Shown in pieces: positions 1 through 7,380 of a stretch of 48,241 nucleotides of DNA. Source of the DNA: a bacterium. Lineage in GTDB: Bacteria; JACRDZ01; JAQUKH01. Made by a program: the position numbers and the translations under genes. Positions within the stretch are counted from its first letter, which is position 1. Every line of letters begins with the position of its first letter. The stretch is taken from assembly GCA_040754625.1 (NCBI GenBank), contig JBFMCF010000128.1:1-48241 (forward strand). Reading direction: 5' to 3'. The notes below the pieces were generated by a model that searched no databases, was not told where the DNA came from, and saw nothing but the letters and a program-made list of their open reading frames with translations.

Positions 1-43
1 AAAATTTTAATTATTTTTAATCAAACATGGCACTACACTTTGG

Positions 44-83
44 CCAAAAAAAAGAACCGCCCCTTATTTCTATGCGGTTCTTT
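44..83 (-). terminator. Rho-independent terminator of the six-gene TIR/sugar operon
   Basis: A perfect 10-bp stem (AAAGAACCGC at 51-60 with GCGGTTCTTT at 74-83, 13-nt loop) is followed, reading leftward, by a run of T (A-run 46-53 on the plus strand). It lies 20 bp past the stop of the small membrane protein gene, so it closes the leftward transcription unit that begins near 6249. Confidence 0.85.
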
Positions 84-102
84 TCGCTTCTTTTGCGATT
101 TT

Positions 103-519
103 TTAGGGTTTAACTGTCAAAGTTCTGACAACTAAATATATTATTATAATTGCCATAATAATAATGCTATGAAAAATAACAAGGGTTTTTGAAAAAAGCA
201 CATTAAACCATGTATCAACTTTTTCATTTAGAGAAAGCGTATTCATCGAAAAATCAATTTCTGCCTCTTTTTTCTCCCGGACTACATCATATAACATTCT
301 AAAAAGTCTTTCTTGTCTAAGGAAATATGCATCCAAAATCCAAAAAGCTGTTGCTGGAAAAAATGCTAAAAGGACAAACTTTATATTTGTATCTTTGTTT
401 GCTAACGCGACTATCGCAGCTATCAAAATAACACTCCATCCTTTTAATAAAAATGAGTTATTAGCCATTCTATTAATAATATTTTGAATCATTTCAAGAT
501 GTTTAATTTTATTTTCCAT
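103..519 (-). CDS. Small multi-spanning membrane protein, last gene of the TIR operon
   Basis: A 138-residue protein with an amphipathic N-terminal stretch, hydrophobic segments at about residues 27-41 and 47-66 (the second running into an aromatic/Arg-rich YFLRQERLFR motif), a charged central region rich in Lys/Glu, and a C-terminal hydrophobic helix at about 112-132. No enzymatic motif is visible. It starts 28 bp after the TIR-like gene and is followed directly by the terminator, so it is very likely co-transcribed with it. Small membrane proteins next to TIR or nucleotide-sensing proteins are often effectors or membrane anchors in defence loci; that role here is inference. I recall similar hypothetical proteins but cannot name a family with certainty. 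The RBS is weak (AGAAGA), suggesting translational coupling or low expression. Confidence 0.75.
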   Translation of the reverse strand: MENKIKHLEMIQNIINRMANNSFLLKGWSVILIAAIVALANKDTNIKFVLLAFFPATAFWILDAYFLRQERLFRMLYDVVREKKEAEIDFSMNTLSLNEKVDTWFNVLFSKTLVIFHSIIIMAIIIIYLVVRTLTVKP

Positions 520-547
520 AATATTTTTTCTTCTAAACTATTTACAA

Positions 548-1648
548 TTACTTTTTAGACTTCTTCCAAATATTATCAAAATGATGCTCGAATAAATCGT
601 AATAACCTTCTTCTTGACCTTTCTTTATCAGTAAAATAGGAACATGTCCACATAGGTTTTTATCTTTTATCTCTTTGCCGAGATGATATAATTCTACATA
701 CACTTCGTCATCAAATATTATCATTCCGGTATATGGTGTTTCATAATATTTAATTTTTACATTTTTATAACTTAAATATTTAGATGAAACTTCATTACTA
801 TGAATTACAAGGTCACTTTGTTTATGGACTTTATCTTCATTTTCAATTTTGGTACGTTCCTTCGCGGCATAACAATTTTTAGACAATAAAAGCATTTTTG
901 CATTAACCCCATTTGTAATTGCACTTTCAAATAACCTCCCAATTTTATTTTCTTGCTCGTTTCCTTTTTCATCTTTTTTATATGGCATAACATATCTGCG
1001 GAGTGTGAAACCTAACATTCGTATTTCCCCTTTTTCACTTGATAATTTTTCAAACCTTTTTTCTAACGAATTAATAACAGAGTCCCTATTTGGATAAACT
1101 CCTATAAGTCCCCGCATAGAAGCCTCGTAAAAATTCGAAATAAATTCTTTTACACGGTCTATTTCAATTTGTTGTTTTTGCGGTTTTAAACAACAATCTG
1201 GCAATTCAATTTTGCCACACTTTTTTGGTAACCTTTTATTTAAAAATAATATTTCCTTAAAAATCCTTTGACAATTTTTTTCATCAATAATTTCGTATAT
1301 ATCAAGTCTTTCATTTTTTAAGCTATCGATTGTTTTTCTATCTGCATCATTTGTATATAATACAAATATTTTTAGCTTTATCATCTGTGCCCAATACAAT
1401 TCTTTTGTAAGCCAATCTGATTCTTTGTGATCCGTAAGTATCTGAAGAAAACATGTTGATTTATTAAGACAATCTTGAACTGTATCTTCTCTGTTTTTAC
1501 CTTTGGTAAGTTCAGATCTAACAATAGAATAATTTAGATTATTCCATTCATTGAAAAATTTTTTAAATTGTTCAACAATCTGCTCAGATTTTTCATTGCT
1601 TTCTTTAAAACTAATAAAAACATTTTGTTTACGAACAGTTTTTCCCAT
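548..1648 (-). CDS. TIR-like domain protein with C-terminal PLD-like (DUF5919-type) domain
   Basis: About 366 residues. The start at 1648 (MGKTVRKQ) is chosen over an upstream Met at 1675 because an AGGGAG ribosome site lies 8 nt before it, inside the last codons of the preceding SDR gene. Residues 9-14 (NVFISF) resemble the first TIR strand; residues 60-90 hold the pattern of the TIR alpha/beta region with S77-x-W79-x3-E83, where E83 sits at the position of the catalytic glutamate of TIR NADases. The C-terminal half (about 200-366: RMLGFTLRRYV..., GMIIFDDEVYVELYHLG, Y-x2-LFEHHFDNIW) resembles the PLD-fold sensor region found at the end of many signalling proteins; no HKD catalytic motif is seen. 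The family reading is from pattern recognition. NAD-cleaving abortive-infection activity is inference. Confidence 0.65.
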   Translation of the reverse strand: MGKTVRKQNVFISFKESNEKSEQIVEQFKKFFNEWNNLNYSIVRSELTKGKNREDTVQDCLNKSTCFLQILTDHKESDWLTKELYWAQMIKLKIFVLYTNDADRKTIDSLKNERLDIYEIIDEKNCQRIFKEILFLNKRLPKKCGKIELPDCCLKPQKQQIEIDRVKEFISNFYEASMRGLIGVYPNRDSVINSLEKRFEKLSSEKGEIRMLGFTLRRYVMPYKKDEKGNEQENKIGRLFESAITNGVNAKMLLLSKNCYAAKERTKIENEDKVHKQSDLVIHSNEVSSKYLSYKNVKIKYYETPYTGMIIFDDEVYVELYHLGKEIKDKNLCGHVPILLIKKGQEEGYYDLFEHHFDNIWKKSKK

Positions 1649-1652
1649 TTTT

Positions 1653-2642
1653 CTAACTCCCTTTATAAAAATCAATCAATTTATTAATGATTTGTTTAGG
1701 GTCTTTATATTTTGGCCGCCAACCATTTCGTATGATTTTACTAATATCAGAAACATAGTGCTTAGGTTCATCCTGACGCGCTTTCCCAAATTTATAAGAT
1801 AATTTTAAATTATACTCTTTTTTAAGAATTCCTATTGTCTCCAATATGCTCAATTCATTTTTTGGGCCACCACCTACATTATAAACTGTAAATTTACCAT
1901 CTGCAAAATGTTTAAAGTTCTCAAGTTCCATCTCAATAATATCTAAAAAATCATCAATATATAATATATCTCTGGTTTGTTTACCATCTCCATATATAGT
2001 ATATTCCTCTCCAGTAATTGCACATTTTATAATATTAACAAGCCAGCCATGAATTTTAGATCCATTTTGTGCGGGACCTACAATACTGCTCATTCGATGA
2101 CTAATGACATTAAAATTATATTTATTTGCATAATAACTTAAGTAAAGTTCTCCCATACGTTTTGAAAGTGCAAAGGGCGGTTTGGGTTTACTTAGTTTCT
2201 CTATTGTATTGCAGTTTTCTGAAACTTTATTACCTTTTTGCATTTCTTTTTTTATTGAAATAGGATCATATATCCGCATAGAATTACAGTAAATAACACT
2301 AGCAGAGTGTTTACGTGCATATTCAGCAACAAGGAGTGTTCCATAAGCGTTTGATTTAAAATCTGTTACAGGATCATTTTCCGAAATAACCGCTGAAACT
2401 TGTGCTGCCGCGTGTAAAATATAATCACACGGCGGAATAATAGTCCAGGTGTTTGAATCTGCAATATCTTTCTGATATATTTCTACATTTGTTTTGTTTA
2501 ATTCTTCCTTATAACGAATAGATTTTGGCGAATCATCAAAATCAATAATAACAATCTCATATTTACTATATAACCTTCTAACTGTATGAATTCCAATAAA
2601 TCCAAGACCACCTGTAATTAATAATCTTTTTTTAGATTTCAT
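1653..2642 (-). CDS. NAD-dependent epimerase/dehydratase (extended SDR) with Tyr-to-Phe active site
   Basis: A 329-residue extended short-chain dehydrogenase/reductase. The Rossmann glycine motif GGLGFIG is at residues 11-17, an acidic residue ends strand 2 (IIDFDD, 33-37), HAAA follows at 77-80, and the mid-region has YCNSMRIYD with Ser121. The usual Tyr-x3-Lys catalytic pair appears as F157-A-L-S-K161, so the catalytic Tyr is replaced by Phe; the codon reads TTT. Family members act on nucleotide sugars (UDP-/GDP-/dTDP-hexoses). An AAGGA site precedes the ATG, which abuts the stop of the 2H phosphoesterase gene. Substrate cannot be told. Loss of the Tyr suggests altered chemistry or a binding-only role. 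Confidence 0.85.
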   Translation of the reverse strand: MKSKKRLLITGGLGFIGIHTVRRLYSKYEIVIIDFDDSPKSIRYKEELNKTNVEIYQKDIADSNTWTIIPPCDYILHAAAQVSAVISENDPVTDFKSNAYGTLLVAEYARKHSASVIYCNSMRIYDPISIKKEMQKGNKVSENCNTIEKLSKPKPPFALSKRMGELYLSYYANKYNFNVISHRMSSIVGPAQNGSKIHGWLVNIIKCAITGEEYTIYGDGKQTRDILYIDDFLDIIEMELENFKHFADGKFTVYNVGGGPKNELSILETIGILKKEYNLKLSYKFGKARQDEPKHYVSDISKIIRNGWRPKYKDPKQIINKLIDFYKGS

Positions 2643-3314
2643 TTAATTTTTCCTTAAACTAAAACGGTAGAGTATTTCCCCTGCAATCATATAAGGTTTT
2701 TTTTCTGCAGTCAATAAAATTTCATCAATAATTGATTCACCCAAATAAAAATTATCAGTTAATGATTGAAATTTTTTAGTAAATGTTTGAATATTATCCG
2801 GACAGTTTTTAAATCTTAAAATTGTACAATGAATTCTTTTAGGGAGAGGAGCAAGTTCTATGGATAATTCTTGATTTAAAATTTTGTATGCATCATCTCT
2901 TATTTTTTTTATCTCGCCTGACTCGTTTAATATTTCAAGAATTGCAGCGTTTTTAAACAATTTGGGTTTGCCGACATAAATCTTAAACGGTCTTACTTCA
3001 TGTAAAATAGGTATGACTTCAGATATTATTTGAGGGACAATTTTTTTAAACTGATAAACTTTTTTATCTGAGGGGTATTCATAATTTTTAAAATTTACAA
3101 GAGTCATTAAAGTTATGTGTGTCTGTTTATAAGGATATACATAAATATTTGTTGAATCAAATTCAAGGAGTTTGTTACGAAATTTATCATAAGATTCCTT
3201 AAAAGCGGAAGGAAGCGGCCAAATTGCAAGATTTATCCCATAAACAGGAATGTTTAAATTGATATCCCTGTTAAGAAATATATCAGGTTCAAAACTATTA
3301 ATTTTCAATGTCAT
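2643..3314 (-). CDS. 2H phosphoesterase superfamily protein
   Basis: A 223-residue protein with two H-x-T tetrapeptide signatures, H66-I-T68 (THITLM) and H162-C-T164 (RIHCTIL), about 95 residues apart: the hallmark of LigT/CPDase-type 2H phosphoesterases, which open 2',3'-cyclic phosphates or cleave related phosphodiester bonds. The alternating hydrophobic strands around both motifs fit the two-lobed fold. It lies 55 bp after the phosphohexomutase gene and directly abuts the SDR gene. Only a weak RBS is visible. Its association with sugar-phosphate enzymes hints that the substrate is a sugar or nucleotide phosphodiester rather than RNA, but this is inference. Confidence 0.8.
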   Translation of the reverse strand: MTLKINSFEPDIFLNRDINLNIPVYGINLAIWPLPSAFKESYDKFRNKLLEFDSTNIYVYPYKQTHITLMTLVNFKNYEYPSDKKVYQFKKIVPQIISEVIPILHEVRPFKIYVGKPKLFKNAAILEILNESGEIKKIRDDAYKILNQELSIELAPLPKRIHCTILRFKNCPDNIQTFTKKFQSLTDNFYLGESIIDEILLTAEKKPYMIAGEILYRFSLRKN

Positions 3315-3369
3315 ATGGATAATTTGTCAAATTTATATGGCTAAATAATTTGTAAATATATTCCATTTA

Positions 3370-5379
3370 TTAAATTCTTATATTAACAATCGACCTCTGA
3401 TAAGCCTCAATTTCACTTTTATCCTGCCCTTCGAAATAATATCGCAAAAGAGCATCAGTACCTGATGCGCGAATAATACACCAGAAGGTCTGGAATTCCA
3501 TAAGTGTTCCTTTACCCCCGCCATCCTCTCCAATAGAACAAATCTTTTCAATCTCTTTAACTGGCAGGTGTTTTTCCCCATTAGGTAATTTACTATTAAT
3601 TTCATTACATATATCTTCTTGAGGTCTACCATTTGAAGATTGTTCTGCTAAACCCTGAAAATATTTAATAGTCTGATCTCTTTTAACAATTCCTATAGAT
3701 TTCGCTTTTCTCAAATTTTCCCCTTTCAAACTTTCATCATATAAACGGACGTCAGCCCTTTTAAAATATTTATTTTTTATTTTATATTTTTCAATTAAAC
3801 CGCAGTAATAATCAGCAAATGACCGATTTGAATTATATAAAGAAGACGCAAGTGAGAGTGTTATTAGAGCTAACTGCATTCCGTCTTTTTCACGCAGAGC
3901 AATTAAACCTTTTGTGCCGGTTTTATTCATTAAAAGCTCGGAACTACCCAAAATTGCACCCCCTGATTCTTCACACATAATTATTGCTCTCGGATTTTTT
4001 CCTATTTTTACTTTTTCTCCATCCGGAGTTATAAAAGGTTCATTTATATCAAGACGGTTTTCCAGCCATTCTGCAAAAGTTCCCATATATTTAAAACCTA
4101 CCGGGACTTTAGCAACCGGTAATTTATAAAATAAAGCAATTTCATTAATAGAACGAGAAGTGGAAATTGAAGTTGTAACAAACCAGCTATAGGCATCAAT
4201 AAGATTAGCTGATTTTAACACATCAATTCTATAGGAAACAAGCATTAAATAAATTTGATTAGGGGTAAAATATACTATACACTTATCACTATCAGGAATT
4301 ATTTCAACTTCTAATCCAAGATCACTATAATATTTTGCTCTATTTGCGGATGCAATAGTCACAATATTAAATCTATCACCATCGGGATCCCAGATAAAAA
4401 CAACATTTGCTTTATTATCAAGAAGAATCTCTTGCGCTCCAATATTACGGTATACTTGTGGTTTGCTTGGATCGGGGCCGTATTCTCCTCCTATACCATG
4501 ATATTTTTGGTCTTCCTCCCCATAAAAATATTGAATAACACTATTTTCTCCGATTTCAATACCAAATAGCTGGAATAACCGCTCTGTAGTTTTCTTCATC
4601 GAACCGCCAACGGGGCAGACAGAACAACGAAAACCCTTTTTTACGGCTTTTAATATATCATCTTGCGATTTTTTCAAAACTATCGACTTCTGATATTTAA
4701 TATATGGTTCATCAATATTAAAATCATAACTAATATTTTCATTCGGCTGCCATGGAGCAAGTTTGATTGTTTGACGGTTTTTGACTATATTTTTAACTTC
4801 GGCAATGAGTTCTTCCTCTTCAGCTAAAAGTTGTTTCCCGCAAGAATCCATAGGTTTCCACCCGCCTTTAAAAAATTGAGAGTGACTTGCTGTAATATTA
4901 TCTCCGCTCTGGTAACTGTTATAAAAAATACCAAAGGATGAATACCAGAGCGGTGTTGTTGTCACCGATTTACGAAGATGGACTTTAATATTATGGGCGG
5001 AATAAATACGAGATAAAATACAAATGAATTCTTGTGTATGAGGCCGGGTTTCTCCTCCGATATGCACGTGTGCTTGTTCGTTATCTTTAAGTTTTCGTTT
5101 AAAAACACGTGCTTTAGCTTCGCCTAAAATAGCAATAGTAATAATATTAAATGCCACTTCAGGATTTGCTATATCTTTTGGATCTAATTGATCTCGATAA
5201 CCGGCTGTCATTAAAGAAAAATTTTCTACCCAGCTTACAAGAGAATATTCGACAACCAATAATTCATTTATTTCGATTTTTTGTTCTTTATTATTATAAG
5301 GATCAATTTTAGCCTTTTCTCTTTTCATTTCATCCCACTTATGTAAACTATTTCTATGAACATATAAGAATCCACTCAA
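3370..5379 (-). CDS. Alpha-D-phosphohexomutase-family protein, unusually long
   Basis: A 669-residue protein with all four signature loops of phosphoglucomutase/phosphomannomutase enzymes: phosphoserine loop TASHS (Ser165), metal loop DPDGDR (331-336), sugar loop EESGG (about 470) and C-terminal phosphate loop RASGTD (about 640). These interconvert hexose 6- and 1-phosphates. The family is usually 440-580 residues; the extra length includes an N-terminal extension and an insert of about 100 residues between the Ser and metal loops. The start shown is a TTG overlapping the stop of the HAD gene by 4 bases; an ATG at 5328 is an alternative. Its pairing with a second, unrelated PMM-like protein upstream is odd. 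The exact substrate is unknown. Confidence 0.85.
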   Translation of the reverse strand: MSGFLYVHRNSLHKWDEMKREKAKIDPYNNKEQKIEINELLVVEYSLVSWVENFSLMTAGYRDQLDPKDIANPEVAFNIITIAILGEAKARVFKRKLKDNEQAHVHIGGETRPHTQEFICILSRIYSAHNIKVHLRKSVTTTPLWYSSFGIFYNSYQSGDNITASHSQFFKGGWKPMDSCGKQLLAEEEELIAEVKNIVKNRQTIKLAPWQPNENISYDFNIDEPYIKYQKSIVLKKSQDDILKAVKKGFRCSVCPVGGSMKKTTERLFQLFGIEIGENSVIQYFYGEEDQKYHGIGGEYGPDPSKPQVYRNIGAQEILLDNKANVVFIWDPDGDRFNIVTIASANRAKYYSDLGLEVEIIPDSDKCIVYFTPNQIYLMLVSYRIDVLKSANLIDAYSWFVTTSISTSRSINEIALFYKLPVAKVPVGFKYMGTFAEWLENRLDINEPFITPDGEKVKIGKNPRAIIMCEESGGAILGSSELLMNKTGTKGLIALREKDGMQLALITLSLASSLYNSNRSFADYYCGLIEKYKIKNKYFKRADVRLYDESLKGENLRKAKSIGIVKRDQTIKYFQGLAEQSSNGRPQEDICNEINSKLPNGEKHLPVKEIEKICSIGEDGGGKGTLMEFQTFWCIIRASGTDALLRYYFEGQDKSEIEAYQRSIVNIRI

Positions 5380-6206
5380 GAAATATATTTATATTTTCTT
5401 AATATTTCTATTGTTTCTTTCCATGAGTTTGTTTGTATAGCTTCAACCGGACATTTAGTTTTTGAAGGCCATTTTTCTATAAATTTTTTTATGGCGGCGT
5501 CATTACCGCCTTCAAATAAGGCATCTCCGATAAATATCAATCTTTCAGTCCCTTCTTTCAATAAAGTTCTAATTGCATTTGTTTTGTCCTGATCAATAAT
5601 ACCGATATCAAAAGATGTCTGCCCCCCTAATGTTATTATTAAACCCCTTCTGTTTATTAAAGTTGACAATTCCTGGTTAAGATAAGACATAATTTTTTGT
5701 CTATATCCGTTAATTCGATCAAATTCACTAAAATTTTTTCTGTTAATTTGGACTTCTAAATCTTCCTGCTCTACCCTGCCTATGGGACAAAAATTAATCA
5801 TGGAGATTCTATCAGTTATTCTTTCTCCTATAATCTTTAAAGACTTGGGTAAGTGGAATTCCTGTAATCCCAAAGTCTTCTCCAGTACCTTCATCAAAAA
5901 ATTATAATCAGTTTCACCAAGATATTGTCGGATGTTAAATTGTGAAACCAGTTCAATAGACATATCATTTGAATAATCACACTTATAATGAATTGCCCCG
6001 TTGCTCACAAAAGCGCTAAACTGTCCCCGAAAACCAAAATTGTAGAGCGGTTTAAAAAACTGCTTTTCTAAAAGCGAACGGTGGCTGCCGGCAACAACAT
6101 GAAACGGGACAGAAAGATGTTTCAAGATTTCTGCCATTGTTTCGTTAATCGGTTGACGCGGCGGGGTTAATGTATTATCAACATCAAACATAATAGCTGT
6201 CTGCAT
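5376..6206 (-). CDS. HAD-superfamily protein resembling eukaryotic-type phosphomannomutase
   Basis: A 276-residue HAD protein. Motif I is FDVDNTLTPPR (Asp8 and Asp10), very close to the FDVDGTLT.PR signature of eukaryotic PMM1/PMM2; motif IV reads FIGDALFEGGNDAAI, matching the PMM GD...GGND pattern. It therefore looks like a HAD-IIB phosphomannomutase, or a sugar-phosphate phosphatase derived from one. It is the first gene of the six-gene run, with a GAAGGGA ribosome site and its own promoter at 6249-6276. The length is slightly above that of human PMM2. Whether it acts as mutase or phosphatase cannot be decided from sequence. Confidence 0.8.
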   Translation of the reverse strand: MQTAIMFDVDNTLTPPRQPINETMAEILKHLSVPFHVVAGSHRSLLEKQFFKPLYNFGFRGQFSAFVSNGAIHYKCDYSNDMSIELVSQFNIRQYLGETDYNFLMKVLEKTLGLQEFHLPKSLKIIGERITDRISMINFCPIGRVEQEDLEVQINRKNFSEFDRINGYRQKIMSYLNQELSTLINRRGLIITLGGQTSFDIGIIDQDKTNAIRTLLKEGTERLIFIGDALFEGGNDAAIKKFIEKWPSKTKCPVEAIQTNSWKETIEILRKYKYIS

Positions 6207-6248
6207 TTTTTTATTTCCCTTCTATTATAAAAACAATTAAATTTAAAT

Positions 6249-6276
6249 ATTTTAGCATAATTTCCAATAAACTCAA
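6249..6276 (-). promoter_or_regulatory. Sigma70 promoter with extended -10 for the TIR/sugar operon
   Basis: Reading leftward: TTGAGT (6271-6276), a 16-nt spacer, then TGC-TAAAAT (-10 at 6249-6254 with an upstream TG dinucleotide). It overlaps the last codons of nadD and precedes the HAD gene ATG by about 40 nt, so the operon can be transcribed independently of nadD. Confidence 0.55.
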
Positions 6277-6938
6277 CTAACTTTCTGATACAAACCATTC
6301 TCATAAATATATTCAAAAACTCTTTTAGGTACAAAATAATTTACAGATTCCCCATTTTTTATTTTTTCCCTTATCTCAGTTGACGAAATATCAAATTCGC
6401 CTGTTTCAAGAAAAATTATCTTATCAGCCAATGCGTTATTATGCAATATTTTCCGTATTTTATTCTTTAACAATGTTAGGGCGGGTTTAGAACCGGCCCC
6501 TACCAGCTCATATCCCGGCCGGGGCGTGACAACAAAATTGCAAAGCTCTAATAATTCTTTCCATTCCTTCCACTCCATAAATTCCAGAATTGAATCCGCC
6601 CCCATTATAAAATAAAATTCTGCCCCTTCTTTAAAACTTTTCTTTAACTGCTTTATTGTTTCAATTGAATAGGATTTCCCCCCGCGTTTTACTTCAATAT
6701 CGGATGAGTCAAAAAAAGGATTATCTTTTATTGCAAGCCTTACCATGTTTAAGCGGTGGCAACCGCTAACTAAACCAGACACTTTTTTATGCGGAGGATA
6801 GGAAGAAGGAATAAAAACAACTTTGTCCAGCTTCAGGCGTTTCCTGGCCTCTTCTGCAATCAAAAGATGGCCGTTATGGACAGGATTAAATGTGCCTCCA
6901 AAAACACCGATAAGTTGTATTATTTTTCCTTTTTTCAT
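6273..6938 (-). CDS. nadD: Nicotinate-nucleotide adenylyltransferase
   Basis: A 221-residue enzyme that adenylates nicotinate mononucleotide in NAD synthesis. Visible signatures are GVFGGTFNPVHNGH (11-24; nucleotidyltransferase T/HxGH motif), the substrate loop SSYPPHK, and SSTEIREKI near the C-terminus (ISSTxxR motif). The family is normally about 190-215 residues. The extra length comes from residues about 144-155 (ELVGAGSKPALT), encoded by a palindromic repeat also found at 34025-34053, so this looks like an in-frame repeat insertion after the conserved TPRPGY segment. The annotated ATG has its RBS-like AGGA almost touching it, so a slightly later start is possible. Confidence 0.93.
   Translation of the reverse strand: MKKGKIIQLIGVFGGTFNPVHNGHLLIAEEARKRLKLDKVVFIPSSYPPHKKVSGLVSGCHRLNMVRLAIKDNPFFDSSDIEVKRGGKSYSIETIKQLKKSFKEGAEFYFIMGADSILEFMEWKEWKELLELCNFVVTPRPGYELVGAGSKPALTLLKNKIRKILHNNALADKIIFLETGEFDISSTEIREKIKNGESVNYFVPKRVFEYIYENGLYQKVS
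6475..6503. repeat. GC-rich palindromic repeat inserted in frame in nadD
   Basis: The stretch beginning gttagggcgggttt and ending ggcccctac matches, with only a few differences, the intergenic element at 34025-34053. It encodes VGAGSKPALT on the minus strand. Its GC content contrasts with the flanking gene. Confidence 0.7.
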
Positions 6939-6960
6939 TCCTGTTAATTCTTAATTGGTT

Positions 6961-7254
6961 TTACTCCTTGTATCCAAATTTGCAGTTTAAACACTTTGGA
7001 GAATAACGTTCTATCATTTTATGGCCGCATTTCGGGCATTTCCTATACCATTTATCTAAAAAGATTATCACAACAAGTATTAATATAAAATAAAGCGCGT
7101 CAAACCAGCTAAAAAACCGCCTGGTCAATGGATGTAATCCCATTTGACAAGACTCAATCCCTGTAACAATATACCAGGATAAAGCTAACGATATAGTTGA
7201 GACCCAATATATCACCTTCCTCTTTTTGTATAGCCTGGCATCGCCGTCAACCAT
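6961..7254 (-). CDS. Two-TM membrane protein with C-terminal zinc ribbon
   Basis: A 97-residue protein with hydrophobic helices at about 14-33 and 50-67 and a C-terminal tail with CPKC (C72, C75) and CLNC (about C88, C91), a zinc-ribbon arrangement facing the cytoplasm by the positive-inside rule. An AGGAG site is placed well before the ATG. It sits between proA and nadD, with a 125-bp gap upstream holding nothing recognisable. Function unknown. Confidence 0.75.
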   Translation of the reverse strand: MVDGDARLYKKRKVIYWVSTISLALSWYIVTGIESCQMGLHPLTRRFFSWFDALYFILILVVIIFLDKWYRKCPKCGHKMIERYSPKCLNCKFGYKE

Positions 7255-7380
7255 TATTTATCGCTCCTGTTTAATATTCTTTCTATGCCATTTTAACTTC
7301 CATTAATTTCATTTTACTTATCTATTTTTTAATATTTTTCCCTTTATTCTAAAATTAACCGGGGCATCAGAAGGCATTTT

